The position numbers and the translations under genes were made by a program. A model generated the notes under the pieces. That model ran no database searches and was not told the DNA's origin. It worked only from the letters and a program-made list of their open reading frames with translations. From the NCBI RefSeq assembly GCF_015278315.1, contig NZ_JADIJE010000009.1, forward strand, positions 62,001 to 126,000: DNA of 64,000 bases. Reading direction: 5' to 3'. Positions 53,014 to 62,884 of the stretch are shown here, piece after piece (the stretch's first letter is position 1; each line of letters opens with the position of its first letter). Source of the stretch: Microbacterium ureisolvens (GTDB lineage: Bacteria; Actinomycetota; Actinomycetes; Actinomycetales; Microbacteriaceae).

Positions 53014-56000
53014 GTGCGCGACACGAACCGTGTGACCACATTCCTCGCGGCATCCGTCGTCCTCATCGGGGTTGCGGCCGCCCTCGGCGGCCCGTCAGGC
53101 GCTGCTGCCGCGCCGGGCCCTGGCTCGCCGGAAACGACGGCGTCGGCCGCGACGGCGCCGGACGCGGAGCGACGGATGGCCATCGACCCGGCCGTCGCAG
53201 GCGGCGTCGTGCTGTCGGAGGTGACGCCCGCCGGCGCAGCGGGATCGGGTGACGGATTCTTCGAGCTCGTGAACCCCACTGAGCATCCCGTGGACCTGAG
53301 CGCCTACGCGGTGTACCGGTGCGACGGCGACGGGCTGCGGGCGCGCCCGACCGACCCCGAGGCCGAGCTGAGCGGCGTCACGCTCGCGCCGGGGGAGCGG
53401 CGAGCGTTCCGCACGGCGCGGCTCTCCGAGCGGGGATACGGCCTCGTCGTCATCGACCCGTCCGGCGCGACCGTGGACGCGATCGCGGTGTACCCAGACG
53501 ATCCCGCACCGATGATGTCGGAGTGCGGCGGGCGTACCGAGCTGCCGGTCACGACGGCCGCGGCGCTGGACGAGAGCTGGCAGCGCGTGGAGGGCGCGCC
53601 GCGGAGCGAGGAGCGGTGGCTGCGGGCGCCCGCGACGCCAGGGGCCGTGAACGCGCTGCCGCAGCAGGCGACCTCCAGCGTGAGGATCGATGAGATCGCG
53701 GCGGCGGGTCCGGGCGGTCACGGCGACGACTTCGTCGAACTGACGAACACCGGCTCGACGGAGGTCGAGCTGGCGGGCTGGCGGCTGTACCGCTGCACAG
53801 CGACCGGCGCAGCCCCGACGGAGGCGCTGCAGCATCGGTTCGGCGACGGCGACGCGCTCGCACCGGGAGAGCGTCTCGTCGTCGGCGGCCCGGCATTCGC
53901 CGAGTCCGCCGACGTGCGGACGACCACCTCGCTCGCCGACACTGTGTCGGGGGTGCTCCTCGTCACCGCGGACGGGCGGCGCGTCGACGGCGTGGGTGTG
54001 TCCTCCCACGAAGACACGGCGTGCCAGACCGGTCGCGGCAAGCTCCCGTCGACCCTGGACTACCGCACCGGTCAGAGCTGGCAGCGCCAGCTTGCCGGCG
54101 GCTTCGCGATCGCTGCTCGAACCCCCGGCACCCCGAACGTGACGCCGGCGCCGGTCGCGGCATCCGTCTCCGCCTTCTCCTATCCGCAGCGACCGGGCGT
54201 GGTCGTGAGCGAGATCGCGAACGATCCGGTCATCGACGGGATGCCGCGCCGCAACTTCGTGGAGCTCGCGAACGTCGGCGACGCCGACGTCGACATCTCG
54301 GGCTGGCGGCTGATCGCCTGCGGCGTCGACGGCTTCCGCCGCTTCGACGACCTCGCCGTCGCGGCGCCGGGCACGGTGCTCGCCCCGGACGAGACATGGA
54401 CGGCCGCGCTCAGGGGCACACCTCTGGCCGGCGAGGCCGACGCCCGGTTCGACGAGCCGCTGGAGCTCGCCGGCGCCGGCGTCTGGCTCGAAGATGCCGA
54501 GGGGCGCCGCGTCGACAGCGTGGGCATCTACCACCGCAACGAGATGGACCGCAGCGTCGACCGCGAGAGCCCCTGCACGAAGGGAATGGCGCTGTCGACC
54601 TTCGCGGTGGACCGGCTGCGGGGCGAGACCCTGCAGCGCGTCGGCTTCACGGGCGACGACGCGACCGACTTCGCGCCTGCGCCGGCGACCGCCGGCGTGC
54701 GCGCCTGGCCGGGATCCCCCTCGACCGATGACATGGTCGCACGCGCACTCGACCTCGCTCGCGCGGACGCCGTCGGAGATGCGGCCGGCTCCGCAGCGGC
54801 ATCCCGCGCAGGACGCCTGGAAGCGGCGCAGGGCGCGCCCGTGGAGGTGGTCGCAGCGTCCGCCGGATCATCCCCGGCACCTCTCGCGCGCCTCGATGCG
54901 CCGGGGGAGCAGCCCGTCGCCGCCGATGCGCTCGCCTCCCGGGACGACGCGTACGGCCTCCCGTACGTGCGGATGCGTGTGGCGCTCCCGCCCGCGGGCG
55001 GGACCCTCACCTGGCACGGGCGCACCGTCGGCCGCGCGCAGCTGAGGCTCTCGGTGTGGGAGCCGTCGTCTGCAACCGCGCCGTCGGGCGCCTGGCGGAC
55101 CATCGATGAGGCCGCCGGCGAAGCGACGGCGACGGATGCCGCAGCCGACGCGGCGGTGACGCTCGAGGGCTCCGTGCGACGTGCCGAGGTCGTCGACGGC
55201 GTCGCCGACCTGCTGGTGCAGGTCGTGCCCCGCGAGGAAACGGCGGTCGCGCGAGCCGATGGCATCGCAGCCCCGGCCGACTACGACCTGGCCGTCGGCC
55301 ACCTCACCGACACGCAGTACTACTCGGAGGCGTACCCCGAGGTGTACGCGGCGCAGGTGGCCTGGCTGGCCGAGAACGCCGACGCACGAAAGATCGCGTT
55401 CGTGACCCATACCGGCGACCTGATCCAGAACTGGGTCGACCCGGCGCAGCCGGAGGACCGCGCGCGCCGCGAATACGAGCTCGCGTCACGGATGCAGGCC
55501 GTGCTCGACGTGCGCGGCATCGCCAACAGCGTGCTGCCCGGAAACCACGACAACAAGCGAGGCGTCAGCAACGCCCTGTTCAACGACTACTTCGGTCCGG
55601 CGCGGTACCGCGACCAGCCGTGGTACGGCGGCTCCCTCTCGGCCTCCGACAACAGCGCGAACTGGTCGGGCTTCCAGGCCGGCGGAGCGAGGTTCGTCAT
55701 GATCTCGCTGCCGTACGCCTACGGAGAGCGTGAGGTGGCCTGGGCCCAGGAGGTCGTCGCCGACCATCCCGAAGCGAACATCGTGGTCTCCACGCACGAG
55801 CATCTGACGCCCGCGACGGGCGAGCGGGACGCCGAGCGGTCCACCACGTCGCGCTGGGTGTCGCACGGCGATCTGCTGTGGGACCGGGTCGTCGCTCCGA
55901 ACCGGAACGTCGTGCTGGTGCTCTCGGGGCACTTCCACGGGGTCGGTGCGATCGTCACCGAGAGCGCCGGCGGCATCCCCGGTCACACCGTGCTGGAGGC

Positions 56001-56331
56001 ACTCGGCGACTACCAGGAGTTCCGCACCCCGACCGGCGAGCGGGCGACGGGCTTCCAGCGCCTGCTGCAGATCGACCTCGCCGCCGGTGTCCTGGCAGTC
56101 GACACCTTCTCGGTGCCGCTCGCCGCCACCGCGAGCCACCCCTACGACTACGTGCAGTTCCTGCCCGACGACGGCGATGCCGCGACACCGTCGAACGAGC
56201 GCCCCTGGCGCATCCTCGCCGAAGGGCTGCAGCAGCGTTACACCGCGGCAGATGACGCCTTCTCGGTGCCGCTCGCGCTCCAGCACGCGAAGGCGATCCA
56301 GACGGATGCCGTGACCGCGGTGCGCCGGTGA
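53014..56331 (+). CDS. large exported protein: three lamin-tail domains plus calcineurin-like metallophosphoesterase
   Basis: The 1105-residue protein has a signal peptide (FLAASVVLIGVAAALGG, then an Ala/Pro/Thr-rich stretch). Three LTD-like beta domains follow at about 60-190, 225-350 and 395-535, each starting V..SE/DEI and containing F(F/V)EL.N plus SAY/GWRLY.C. Next are a linker domain (645-745) and a metallophosphoesterase at about 755-1040 with HLTDTQYY, HTGDLIQNW, PGNHDN, STHEH and SGHFHG. In the first motif the usual DxH is DxQ. No cell-wall sorting signal or transmembrane tail is visible, so it is probably secreted. The phosphoester substrate is unknown; extracellular DNA, nucleotides or phospholipid are possible. 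GTG 53014 is the start. Confidence 0.85.
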   Translation: MRDTNRVTTFLAASVVLIGVAAALGGPSGAAAAPGPGSPETTASAATAPDAERRMAIDPAVAGGVVLSEVTPAGAAGSGDGFFELVNPTEHPVDLSAYAVYRCDGDGLRARPTDPEAELSGVTLAPGERRAFRTARLSERGYGLVVIDPSGATVDAIAVYPDDPAPMMSECGGRTELPVTTAAALDESWQRVEGAPRSEERWLRAPATPGAVNALPQQATSSVRIDEIAAAGPGGHGDDFVELTNTGSTEVELAGWRLYRCTATGAAPTEALQHRFGDGDALAPGERLVVGGPAFAESADVRTTTSLADTVSGVLLVTADGRRVDGVGVSSHEDTACQTGRGKLPSTLDYRTGQSWQRQLAGGFAIAARTPGTPNVTPAPVAASVSAFSYPQRPGVVVSEIANDPVIDGMPRRNFVELANVGDADVDISGWRLIACGVDGFRRFDDLAVAAPGTVLAPDETWTAALRGTPLAGEADARFDEPLELAGAGVWLEDAEGRRVDSVGIYHRNEMDRSVDRESPCTKGMALSTFAVDRLRGETLQRVGFTGDDATDFAPAPATAGVRAWPGSPSTDDMVARALDLARADAVGDAAGSAAASRAGRLEAAQGAPVEVVAASAGSSPAPLARLDAPGEQPVAADALASRDDAYGLPYVRMRVALPPAGGTLTWHGRTVGRAQLRLSVWEPSSATAPSGAWRTIDEAAGEATATDAAADAAVTLEGSVRRAEVVDGVADLLVQVVPREETAVARADGIAAPADYDLAVGHLTDTQYYSEAYPEVYAAQVAWLAENADARKIAFVTHTGDLIQNWVDPAQPEDRARREYELASRMQAVLDVRGIANSVLPGNHDNKRGVSNALFNDYFGPARYRDQPWYGGSLSASDNSANWSGFQAGGARFVMISLPYAYGEREVAWAQEVVADHPEANIVVSTHEHLTPATGERDAERSTTSRWVSHGDLLWDRVVAPNRNVVLVLSGHFHGVGAIVTESAGGIPGHTVLEALGDYQEFRTPTGERATGFQRLLQIDLAAGVLAVDTFSVPLAATASHPYDYVQFLPDDGDAATPSNERPWRILAEGLQQRYTAADDAFSVPLALQHAKAIQTDAVTAVRR

Positions 56332-56413
56332 GGTATCAGGCCCCGCCGGAGCGCCTCCGTAGCGAGAGGGGGATCACCCCGCCCATCGCCATCGCCAAAG
56401 CAGAGGAGTCGCC

Positions 56414-57268
56414 ATGAACGTCGAACCGTGGAGCACGGTCGGACAGGGAACGCCCACCCAGCTGGTCTGGAGCATCCAGTTCCTGCTGAACGCCCGCGGG
56501 CATGCCGTCGTCGTGGACGGGCTGTACGGTCCGGCCACCGCCGTGGCCGTCAGCGCCTTCCAGACCGCGCAGGGCGTACCGGCCGACGGCATCGTGGGCC
56601 CGGTGACGTGGCCGCGGCTCATCATCGCCGTGCAGCAGGGATCGACCGGTGACGCCGTGAAGGCGGTCCAGACGCTGGGCCTGCAGCGGTCGCCCGGCGA
56701 GGACCCGCTCGTCGTCGACGGTGACTTCGGCCCGCAGACCAAGGAGCGCGTCGAGTTCTTCCAGGAGTCGTGGGGGCTGACGCTCGACGGCATTGCCGGC
56801 CGTGAGACCTGGTCGTTCCTCAGCACCTTCGTCCCCGGTCCGCGGCCGTGGGCACTGGTCAAGCAGGGCTCGTCGCAGTCCACCAACTGGCGCGTGCTCG
56901 CGGCGCAGCATCTGCTGCGCGCCCGCGGCGCGACGATCGCTGCCGACGGCGTGTTCGGTCCGCAGAGCGGGCAGGCTGTTCGCGACTTCCAGCAGACGCT
57001 GCGCGCGGTGGAGATCTCGACGACCCTCGGCCAGCTCGACTGGCCGAGCCTCATCATGACCGTGCGCAAAGGCGACGGACCCGAGGCGCCGAAGGGTGAG
57101 GCCGTGCGCGCCCTGCAGACGCTCCTGGCGGATCTCGACGTCGACGGAGACTTCGGCCCCGCGACCGACGCCGCGGTGCGAGAGTTCCAGGGCATGTTCG
57201 CGCCGCCCGCGGACGGCATCGTCGGCCCGGACACCTGGCACGCCCTGATGATGCGCCTCTTCGACTGA
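56414..57268 (+). CDS. four-repeat peptidoglycan-binding domain protein
   Basis: The 284-residue protein consists almost wholly of four PG_binding_1-like repeats. Each shows V(D)G.FGP.T...V..FQ and DGI(V/A)G..TW: residues about 14-75, 77-135, 150-215 and 217-283, the third slightly degenerate at its end. Such repeats bind peptidoglycan, usually in front of a hydrolase domain, but no catalytic domain is present. No signal peptide is visible, so either export is non-classical or it acts on cytoplasmic ligands. AGAGGAG precedes ATG 56414. It follows the lamin-tail phosphoesterase in the same direction after 82 nt. Confidence 0.85.
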   Translation: MNVEPWSTVGQGTPTQLVWSIQFLLNARGHAVVVDGLYGPATAVAVSAFQTAQGVPADGIVGPVTWPRLIIAVQQGSTGDAVKAVQTLGLQRSPGEDPLVVDGDFGPQTKERVEFFQESWGLTLDGIAGRETWSFLSTFVPGPRPWALVKQGSSQSTNWRVLAAQHLLRARGATIAADGVFGPQSGQAVRDFQQTLRAVEISTTLGQLDWPSLIMTVRKGDGPEAPKGEAVRALQTLLADLDVDGDFGPATDAAVREFQGMFAPPADGIVGPDTWHALMMRLFD

Positions 57269-57346
57269 CCGGTCGCGGGCCGTGGAGCCGCCGCCTCGCC
57301 GGTGTGCTCGCGGCCCCGCCGGGTCGCCCCGCACTACGCTGGGACC

Positions 57347-57964
57347 GTGACTGCCGGACGCGACGACGACGCCCTGACCTGGGACGGCGACGACGATCCC
57401 ACCCTCGATCTCGGCGCATCCGCCGGAGCCGACGCGCGCGCCGACGCCGACGCGCCTGACGCGCCGTCCGGGGCTGACGCGGTGGATGAGCCGCGATCGC
57501 CGGGCCAGGCATCCGCCGTCGCGAACCCGGGCGCCACGCTTCCGGAGGGGTACACGGCTGTCGGCAAGGGCAGCGAGGCGGTGGCTTCCGCCGGCGCCGG
57601 GGGTGCGGCATCCGTCGACGCCGATGTCACCCCGGACGACGACGGCGACGCATCGGACGAGCGGCCGCATCTCGGCAACGGCGCGCTCGTCGGCCTCGGC
57701 GTGCTGGGCGGCGTGTACCTGCTGTTCACCGTCGGGTGGATCATCGGCGGCTTGCGGCTGAACGATCTCTCCGTCTTTCTCGTGTCTCCGGCCGCATCGG
57801 TGCCGGCACTGTGGCTAGCGGTTCTCGCGCCGGCGCTCTGGTTCGGGACCGTTTTGCTTCTCACCCGACGCTCCGCACTCTGGCTGCGTTTCATTCTCTT
57901 GGTGGCGGGAGCTGTCTTGATGGTGCCCTGGCCGTTCATCATGCTCGGGGCGGTGGGATCGTGA
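57347..57964 (+). CDS. membrane protein with long acidic disordered N-terminus
   Basis: The 205-residue protein starts with about 110 residues rich in Asp, Ala, Gly and Pro without order. Three hydrophobic helices follow (GALVGLGVLGGVYLLFTVGWIIGGL, VPALWLAVLAPALWFGTVLLL, FILLVAGAVLMVPWPFIML). GTG 57347 is preceded by TACGCT (57335-57340) at 6 nt, a leaderless arrangement. Base composition becomes less GC-rich from about 57720 into the next gene. The pair with the overlapping gene after it resembles DNA-polymerase-III-gamma/tau-like or sortase-region membrane pairs only superficially; function unknown. Confidence 0.72.
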   Translation: MTAGRDDDALTWDGDDDPTLDLGASAGADARADADAPDAPSGADAVDEPRSPGQASAVANPGATLPEGYTAVGKGSEAVASAGAGGAASVDADVTPDDDGDASDERPHLGNGALVGLGVLGGVYLLFTVGWIIGGLRLNDLSVFLVSPAASVPALWLAVLAPALWFGTVLLLTRRSALWLRFILLVAGAVLMVPWPFIMLGAVGS

Positions 57965-58305
57965 CCTCCGATGTGACACAGACGCCACGCACGCCGACAT
58001 GGCTGGTGGCGACGATCGCCGCCGCATTCGGTCTCTTCTACGCCTACGCGGTATGGAACGCGGTCGCCTTCCTTATCCAGCAGGCGACGGGAATGCTGGG
58101 GCTCAACGCTCTCGGATGGGGCGTACTGCTCTTTGCCGTCGCGTTCCCGATCATCGTGTTCGCCGTGGCGCTTGGTGTGGGCATGAGACGGCCTCCAGGT
58201 CACCTAGCAGTCATTCTCCTTACCGGTCTCGGGCTTGTGGCGATCTTCTGGCTGAATGTCGTCGCGTATGCGCTCGCGTACGGCTCGTCGCTGGTCGGCG
58301 GATGA
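57961..58305 (+). CDS. small membrane protein, partner of the preceding gene
   Basis: A 114-residue protein with three hydrophobic helices (WLVATIAAAFGLFYAYAVWNAVAFLI, GWGVLLFAVAFPIIVFAVALGVGM, LAVILLTGLGLVAIFWLNVVAYALAYG). GTG 57961 overlaps the previous stop (GTGA), so the two are made together and may form one complex. Codon use is relaxed compared with the neighbouring serA. No family recognised. Confidence 0.7.
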   Translation: MTSDVTQTPRTPTWLVATIAAAFGLFYAYAVWNAVAFLIQQATGMLGLNALGWGVLLFAVAFPIIVFAVALGVGMRRPPGHLAVILLTGLGLVAIFWLNVVAYALAYGSSLVGG

Positions 58306-58463
58306 TCTCGGCGGCGTCGTTCCTGGCCTGACCGTCGTCACACGGTCGGGCGGGCGCTCGCGCGGGAGGTAGGCTGGCACAGGCCTCGCCCCCGACGGCG
58401 TGCGGCGCGGCATCCGGTCTGCCCTGCTCCGCGCGTTCGCGCATGCCCCACGAAGGAACACCC

Positions 58464-60068
58464 GTGCCGAAGCCTGTCGTCCTCATCGCCGAAGAGCTGT
58501 CTCCCGCCACGATCGACGCCCTGGGTCCGGACTTCGACGTCCGCACCGTGGACGGCACCGACCGGCCCGCGCTGCTGTCGGCGCTGGCCGACGCGAACGC
58601 CGTGCTGATCCGCTCGGCGACGAAGATCGACTCCGAGGCCATCGCGGCAGCGCCGGTGCTCAAGGTCGTCGCGCGCGCCGGCGTCGGACTCGACAACGTC
58701 GACATCAAGACGGCGACGACCGCCGGCGTCATGGTCGTGAACGCGCCGACCTCCAACATCATCTCGGCCGCCGAGCTCACCGTCGGCCACATCCTGAGCC
58801 TTGCCCGCCGCATTCCCGCCGCGCACGCGTCGCTCGCCGGCGGTGCCTGGAAGCGCAGCTCGTACACGGGCACGGAGCTCTTCGAGAAGACCGTCGGCAT
58901 CATCGGCCTCGGCCGCATCGGCGCCCTGATCACGGCGCGTCTGCAGGCCTTCGGCGTGTCGGTCATCGCCTACGACCCTTATGTCACCCCCACCCGGGCG
59001 CAGCAGCTCGGCGTGCAGCTGGTCGAGCTCGACGAGCTGCTCGCTCAGAGCGACTTCGTCACCATCCACATGCCGAAGACCCCCGAGACCACGGGCATGA
59101 TCGGCACGGAGCAGTTCCGCCTGATGAAGCCGACGGCCTATGTCGTGAACGTCGCGCGCGGCGGCCTCATCGACGAGGAGGCCCTCTACACGGCGCTCAC
59201 CACGGGTGAGATCGCCGGCGCCGGCCTCGACGTCTTCACCAGCGAGCCGCCCGCGCAGGACGGCACCGCCTTCCCGCTGCTGAACCTGCCGAACGTCGTC
59301 GTGACGCCGCACCTCGGCGCGTCCACCGATGAGGCGCAGGAGAAGGCCGGCATCTCGGTCGCCAAGTCGGTCAAGCTCGCGCTCGAGGGCGACCTCGTCC
59401 CCGACGCGGTCAACGTCGCCGGCGGCATCATCGACCCCTTCGTGCGTCCGGGCATCTCGCTCGTCGAGCAGCTGGGCCAGTTCTTCACCGGGCTCGCGCA
59501 CAGCGCGCTCACCAGCCTCGACATCGAGGTGCGCGGCGAGCTCGCTGCCTACGACGTCAGCGTCTACCGCCTCGCCGCGCTCAAGGGCATCCTCGCCAAC
59601 GTGGTCAGCGAGAACGTCTCGTACGTGAACGCCCCGCTGTTCGCCGAGCAGCGCGGCATCGAGACGCGACTGATCGTCGAGGCCGAGAGCCCGCTGTACC
59701 GCAACATCACGATCCTGCGCGGCACCCTGGCCGACGGGTCGGTGCTCACGGTCGCCGGCACGCTGGCCGGCACCCGCATGGTGCCCAAGGTCGTCGGGAT
59801 CAACGGCTACGAGATCGAGGTGCCGATCGAGCGCCACCACCTGGTGATGCGCTACGCGGACCGCCCCGGCATCGTCGCCATCTACGGCCAGAAGCTCGGC
59901 GACGCCGGCATCAACATCGCCGGCCTCCAGGTCGCCCAGGCCGATGCGAGCGGCCGTGCGCTCTCGGTCCTCACGGTCGACTCGCCCGTGCCCGAGGCCG
60001 TGCTCGACGAGATGCGCGAGGCGGTGGGCGCCGACCTCTTCCGCCTCATCGAGGTCACCGAGGCCTGA
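58464..60068 (+). CDS. serA: D-3-phosphoglycerate dehydrogenase
   Basis: The 534-residue protein has the NAD-binding GLGRIGALIT (about residue 150), catalytic Arg in NVARGGLID, Glu/Asp region and His in TPHLGASTDEAQ. The intervening allosteric-substrate-binding domain and a C-terminal ACT domain follow (MRYADRPGIVAIYGQKLGDAGINIAGLQV). This is the long type I SerA that starts serine synthesis and is feedback-inhibited by serine. GTG 58464 has GAAGGAA at good distance; ATG 58443 in frame is less likely. Confidence 0.95.
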   Translation: MPKPVVLIAEELSPATIDALGPDFDVRTVDGTDRPALLSALADANAVLIRSATKIDSEAIAAAPVLKVVARAGVGLDNVDIKTATTAGVMVVNAPTSNIISAAELTVGHILSLARRIPAAHASLAGGAWKRSSYTGTELFEKTVGIIGLGRIGALITARLQAFGVSVIAYDPYVTPTRAQQLGVQLVELDELLAQSDFVTIHMPKTPETTGMIGTEQFRLMKPTAYVVNVARGGLIDEEALYTALTTGEIAGAGLDVFTSEPPAQDGTAFPLLNLPNVVVTPHLGASTDEAQEKAGISVAKSVKLALEGDLVPDAVNVAGGIIDPFVRPGISLVEQLGQFFTGLAHSALTSLDIEVRGELAAYDVSVYRLAALKGILANVVSENVSYVNAPLFAEQRGIETRLIVEAESPLYRNITILRGTLADGSVLTVAGTLAGTRMVPKVVGINGYEIEVPIERHHLVMRYADRPGIVAIYGQKLGDAGINIAGLQVAQADASGRALSVLTVDSPVPEAVLDEMREAVGADLFRLIEVTEA

Positions 60069-60087
60069 GCGCGAGGCCGGTCCCGCG

Positions 60088-60570
60088 ATGAGCTCCCTCA
60101 CCGAGCCCGACGGGGGACCGGCATTCCGCAGCCTCGCCTTCGACGGCTGGCAGCGGTTCGACTACGGCGACGTGCTGCTCGCGGCGCTTCCGCCCGCCGC
60201 GACGCGGGATCCGCGCGTGTGGGCCGAGACCCTCTTCTCACCGGCCGGCGCCCCCGTCTGGGTGAAGGCGGCGATGGGACTGCGCATGGCCCTTGCTCCG
60301 CTGCTCGGTCTCGAGGCGGCGCCGCGAGGCGTGTTCGACGTGCGCCGGGTGGAGGGCGACGAGGCGTTGATCGAATACGTCGACGCGCACCTCACGTTCC
60401 GATGCGGAGTGGGAGTGGATGCCGCCTCCGCCGTCGTGCGGGTCACCACGGTGGTGCGCTTCAACGACTGGCGCGGACGCGTCTACTTCACGCCGGTCTC
60501 ACTCGTGCACCCGCTGGTCGTGGGATCGATGCTGCGCCGCACCCGGCGCGCGCTCGCGCGCGTGCGCTGA
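60088..60570 (+). CDS. DUF2867-like protein
   Basis: The 160-residue protein contains FDYGDVLLAALPP, RDPRVWAETLFSPAGAPVWVKAAMGLRMAL, HLTFRCGVGVD, VVRVTTVVRFNDWRGRVYFTPVSLVHPLVVGSMLRR. This pattern recalls DUF2867, a START/SRPBCC-like ligand-binding group. ATG 60088 begins 19 nt after serA in the same direction and may be read through from it. Function unknown; convergent with a TetR gene. Confidence 0.72.
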   Translation: MSSLTEPDGGPAFRSLAFDGWQRFDYGDVLLAALPPAATRDPRVWAETLFSPAGAPVWVKAAMGLRMALAPLLGLEAAPRGVFDVRRVEGDEALIEYVDAHLTFRCGVGVDAASAVVRVTTVVRFNDWRGRVYFTPVSLVHPLVVGSMLRRTRRALARVR

Positions 60571-60627
60571 CGCGCGGCCCGCGCCCCAGCGTCGATCGCG
60601 CGCCCGGCAGCGATCACGCGGCCGGCG

Positions 60628-61173
60628 TCAATCGCGCGCTGCGCGCTCGACCAGTGCGACCAGGGCGTTCAGCTCGTCGCCGCGGGGGACCGGCCCCGGG
60701 ATCGACCCCCCTGACAGGGCGTTGTTGAAATAGAGGCCGTCGCTGACGAGCATCACGAGGTCGAGGGCTGTCGCGTCGCGCGTGTGCGGCTCGAGGACGG
60801 CGGCCCACTGCTCGCGGATGCCGCGGAGGGCATCGCTCGCGGCGGCATTCCCGCCCTGCGCGAGCCGCGACGTGGCGAGGATCGCCCGATCGATCGGATC
60901 GTTGGCCATGACCGAGGTGTGCAGGAAGTATGCGATCGGCCCCTCCGGCGCGGCCGCCATGAGGTCGACGTCCGCCTGCACCAGCGTCTCCAGCCGTTCC
61001 AGCAGCGCCGCCTCGAGGGCTTCCTTCGTTCCGAAGTGGTAGAGCAGACCGCCCTTCGAGACGCCGGCCGCCCGCGCCGTCGCGTCCATGGTGGCCGCGC
61101 GCTCGCCCTCCTCGATGAGGATCCGCTCGAACGCGTCGAGCACCTTCTCGCGGGCGAGAGGAGGACGGCTCAT
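60628..61173 (-). CDS. TetR family transcriptional repressor
   Basis: The 181-residue protein has the helix-turn-helix at about residues 10-55 (REKVLDAFERILIEEGERAATMDATARAAGVSKGGLLYHFGTKEALEAALL) and a helical effector domain. ATG 61173 is preceded by TACCAT (61186-61181 on this strand) at 7 nt. It is divergent from a DHA2-type MFS exporter across 63 nt that contain a 22-bp palindrome, the standard layout of a repressor controlling its own efflux pump. Confidence 0.9.
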   Translation of the reverse strand: MSRPPLAREKVLDAFERILIEEGERAATMDATARAAGVSKGGLLYHFGTKEALEAALLERLETLVQADVDLMAAAPEGPIAYFLHTSVMANDPIDRAILATSRLAQGGNAAASDALRGIREQWAAVLEPHTRDATALDLVMLVSDGLYFNNALSGGSIPGPVPRGDELNALVALVERAARD

Positions 61174-61212
61174 GTGCTCGATGGTATCGACGGCGGCCGC
61201 GGCATCCTGTTA

Positions 61213-61234
61213 CTATACCGGCTGGACGGTATAG
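61213..61234. promoter_or_regulatory. TetR operator: 22-bp palindrome between tetR and the MFS gene
   Basis: CTATACCG (61213-61220) and its complement CGGTATAG (61227-61234), separated by GCTGGA. It overlaps TACTAT, a candidate -10 for the exporter, and TATAGT, a candidate -10 in the other direction, so binding would block both. Confidence 0.75.
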
Positions 61235-61236
61235 AA

Positions 61237-62778
61237 ATGATGACTCTCACACAAGAACTCTCGCTCGCCGACGCCCAGGGGAGGAAGGTCGGCTGGCGAG
61301 GCTGGGCCGCGCTCGTCGTGCTCATGCTGCCGGTGCTGCTCGTCTCGGTCGACAACACCGTGCTGAGCTTCGCGCTGCCTTCGATCGCCCTCGAGCTGGG
61401 CCCGTCGAGCGCGCAGCAGCTGTGGATCATCGACGCGTACCCGCTGGTGCTGGCGGGTCTCCTCGTGACGATGGGCACGCTCGGCGACCGGTTCGGACGT
61501 CGACGGATGCTGCTCATCGGTGCGACCGGCTTCGCCGCGGTGTCGGTGCTCGCGGCCTTCGCTCCGAGTGCCGCGTGGCTGATCGCCGCGCGCGCGGCGA
61601 TGGGCGTCTTCGGCGCCATGCTGATGCCGTCGACGCTGTCACTGCTGCGCAGCATCTTCACCGACCGCGATCAGCGGCGTCTGGCGATCGCCGTGTGGGC
61701 GGCGATGTTCTCCGCCGGTGCCGCGCTGGGTCCGATCGTCGGCGGCCTGCTGCTCGAGCACTTCTCGTGGGGCTCGGTGTTCCTGCTGTCGGTGCCGGTG
61801 CTCATCCCGCTGCTCGTGCTCGCACCGCTCCTGGTGCCCGAGAGCCGCGACCCGCGTCCGGGCCGGATCGATCCGCTCAGCATCGCGCTGTCGATGGCGA
61901 CGATGATCCCGGTCGTGTACGGCATCAAGGAACTCGCCGTCCACGGCTTCGTCGTGGCTGCCTGGCTGCCGATGCTGGTGGGCCTCGGCTTCGGCGTGCT
62001 CTTCGTGCGGCGGCAGCTGCGCGCGGCCTCGCCGATGCTCGACATGCGGCTCTTCGGCCTCGGCACGTTCAGCGGTGCGCTGCTGGTGAACCTCCTCAGC
62101 GTGATCGCGCTGGTGGGCTTCCTGTTCTTCGTCGCGCAGCACCTGCAGCTGATCGTCGGCCTGTCCCCGATGGAAGCCGGCCTCGCGCTCGTGCCCGGAC
62201 TCGCGATGATGATCGCGGCGGGCCTGGCGGTCGTGCCGATCTCGAAGAAGTGGCCTGCTCGCCTCGTGGTGCCGGTCGCCCTCGTGTTCTCGGTCGCCGG
62301 GTACATCACCGTCGCGTTCGCCACCGGACCGGAGAGCATCGGTGTGCTCGTCGTCGCCTTCGTATCGCTCGGCATCGGCATCGGCGCGGCCGAGACCGTG
62401 TCGAACGAGCTCGTGCTCGCCAGCGCCCCTCCCGCGAAGGCCGGCGCCGCGAGCGCCGTGTCGGAGACGGCGTACGAGCTGGGCGCGGTGCTGGGCACCA
62501 CGGTGCTGGGCGGCATCCTCACCGCGCTCTACCGGACGAATCTCGTGATCCCGGACGGAATTCCGGATGCCTCGGCAGCGGCCGCGTCCGAGACCCTGGC
62601 CGGTGCGGTGCACGAGGCCGACGCGATCGGCGGCAGCACCGGTGCGGCGCTCTTCGAGGCGGCCGCCACCGCGTTCGATGCGGGCGTGACCGTCACGGCC
62701 CTCATCGGCGCCGGTCTGGTCGTCGTCGCGGGCGTGATCGCCGCCACGATGCTGCGCGGCGGTCGGGCCGAGCCCTGA
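61237..62778 (+). CDS. MFS transporter, DHA2 (14-helix) drug exporter type
   Basis: The 513-residue protein has about 14 hydrophobic helices. It carries the DHA2 N-terminal motif [18 protein letters not shown], motif A in [17 protein letters not shown] and the antiporter-type [28 protein letters not shown]. This is typical of QacA/EmrB-like proton antiporters. ATG 61237 or the adjacent ATG 61240 is the start; GGACGG lies upstream. Its promoter is overlapped by a TetR operator. The exported compound is unknown. Confidence 0.92.
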   Translation: MMTLTQELSLADAQGRKVGWRGWAALVVLMLPVLLVSVDNTVLSFALPSIALELGPSSAQQLWIIDAYPLVLAGLLVTMGTLGDRFGRRRMLLIGATGFAAVSVLAAFAPSAAWLIAARAAMGVFGAMLMPSTLSLLRSIFTDRDQRRLAIAVWAAMFSAGAALGPIVGGLLLEHFSWGSVFLLSVPVLIPLLVLAPLLVPESRDPRPGRIDPLSIALSMATMIPVVYGIKELAVHGFVVAAWLPMLVGLGFGVLFVRRQLRAASPMLDMRLFGLGTFSGALLVNLLSVIALVGFLFFVAQHLQLIVGLSPMEAGLALVPGLAMMIAAGLAVVPISKKWPARLVVPVALVFSVAGYITVAFATGPESIGVLVVAFVSLGIGIGAAETVSNELVLASAPPAKAGAASAVSETAYELGAVLGTTVLGGILTALYRTNLVIPDGIPDASAAAASETLAGAVHEADAIGGSTGAALFEAAATAFDAGVTVTALIGAGLVVVAGVIAATMLRGGRAEP

Positions 62779-62884
62779 TCGGACGCCCTGCCTCCTGGCG
62801 CCTCGGGACCGGCGTAAGCAAGGACGGGCGGTCGCATCCCTCCCACTACCCTGGAAAGGATCCGCCCGAAGCTGTAGGAGCCCC

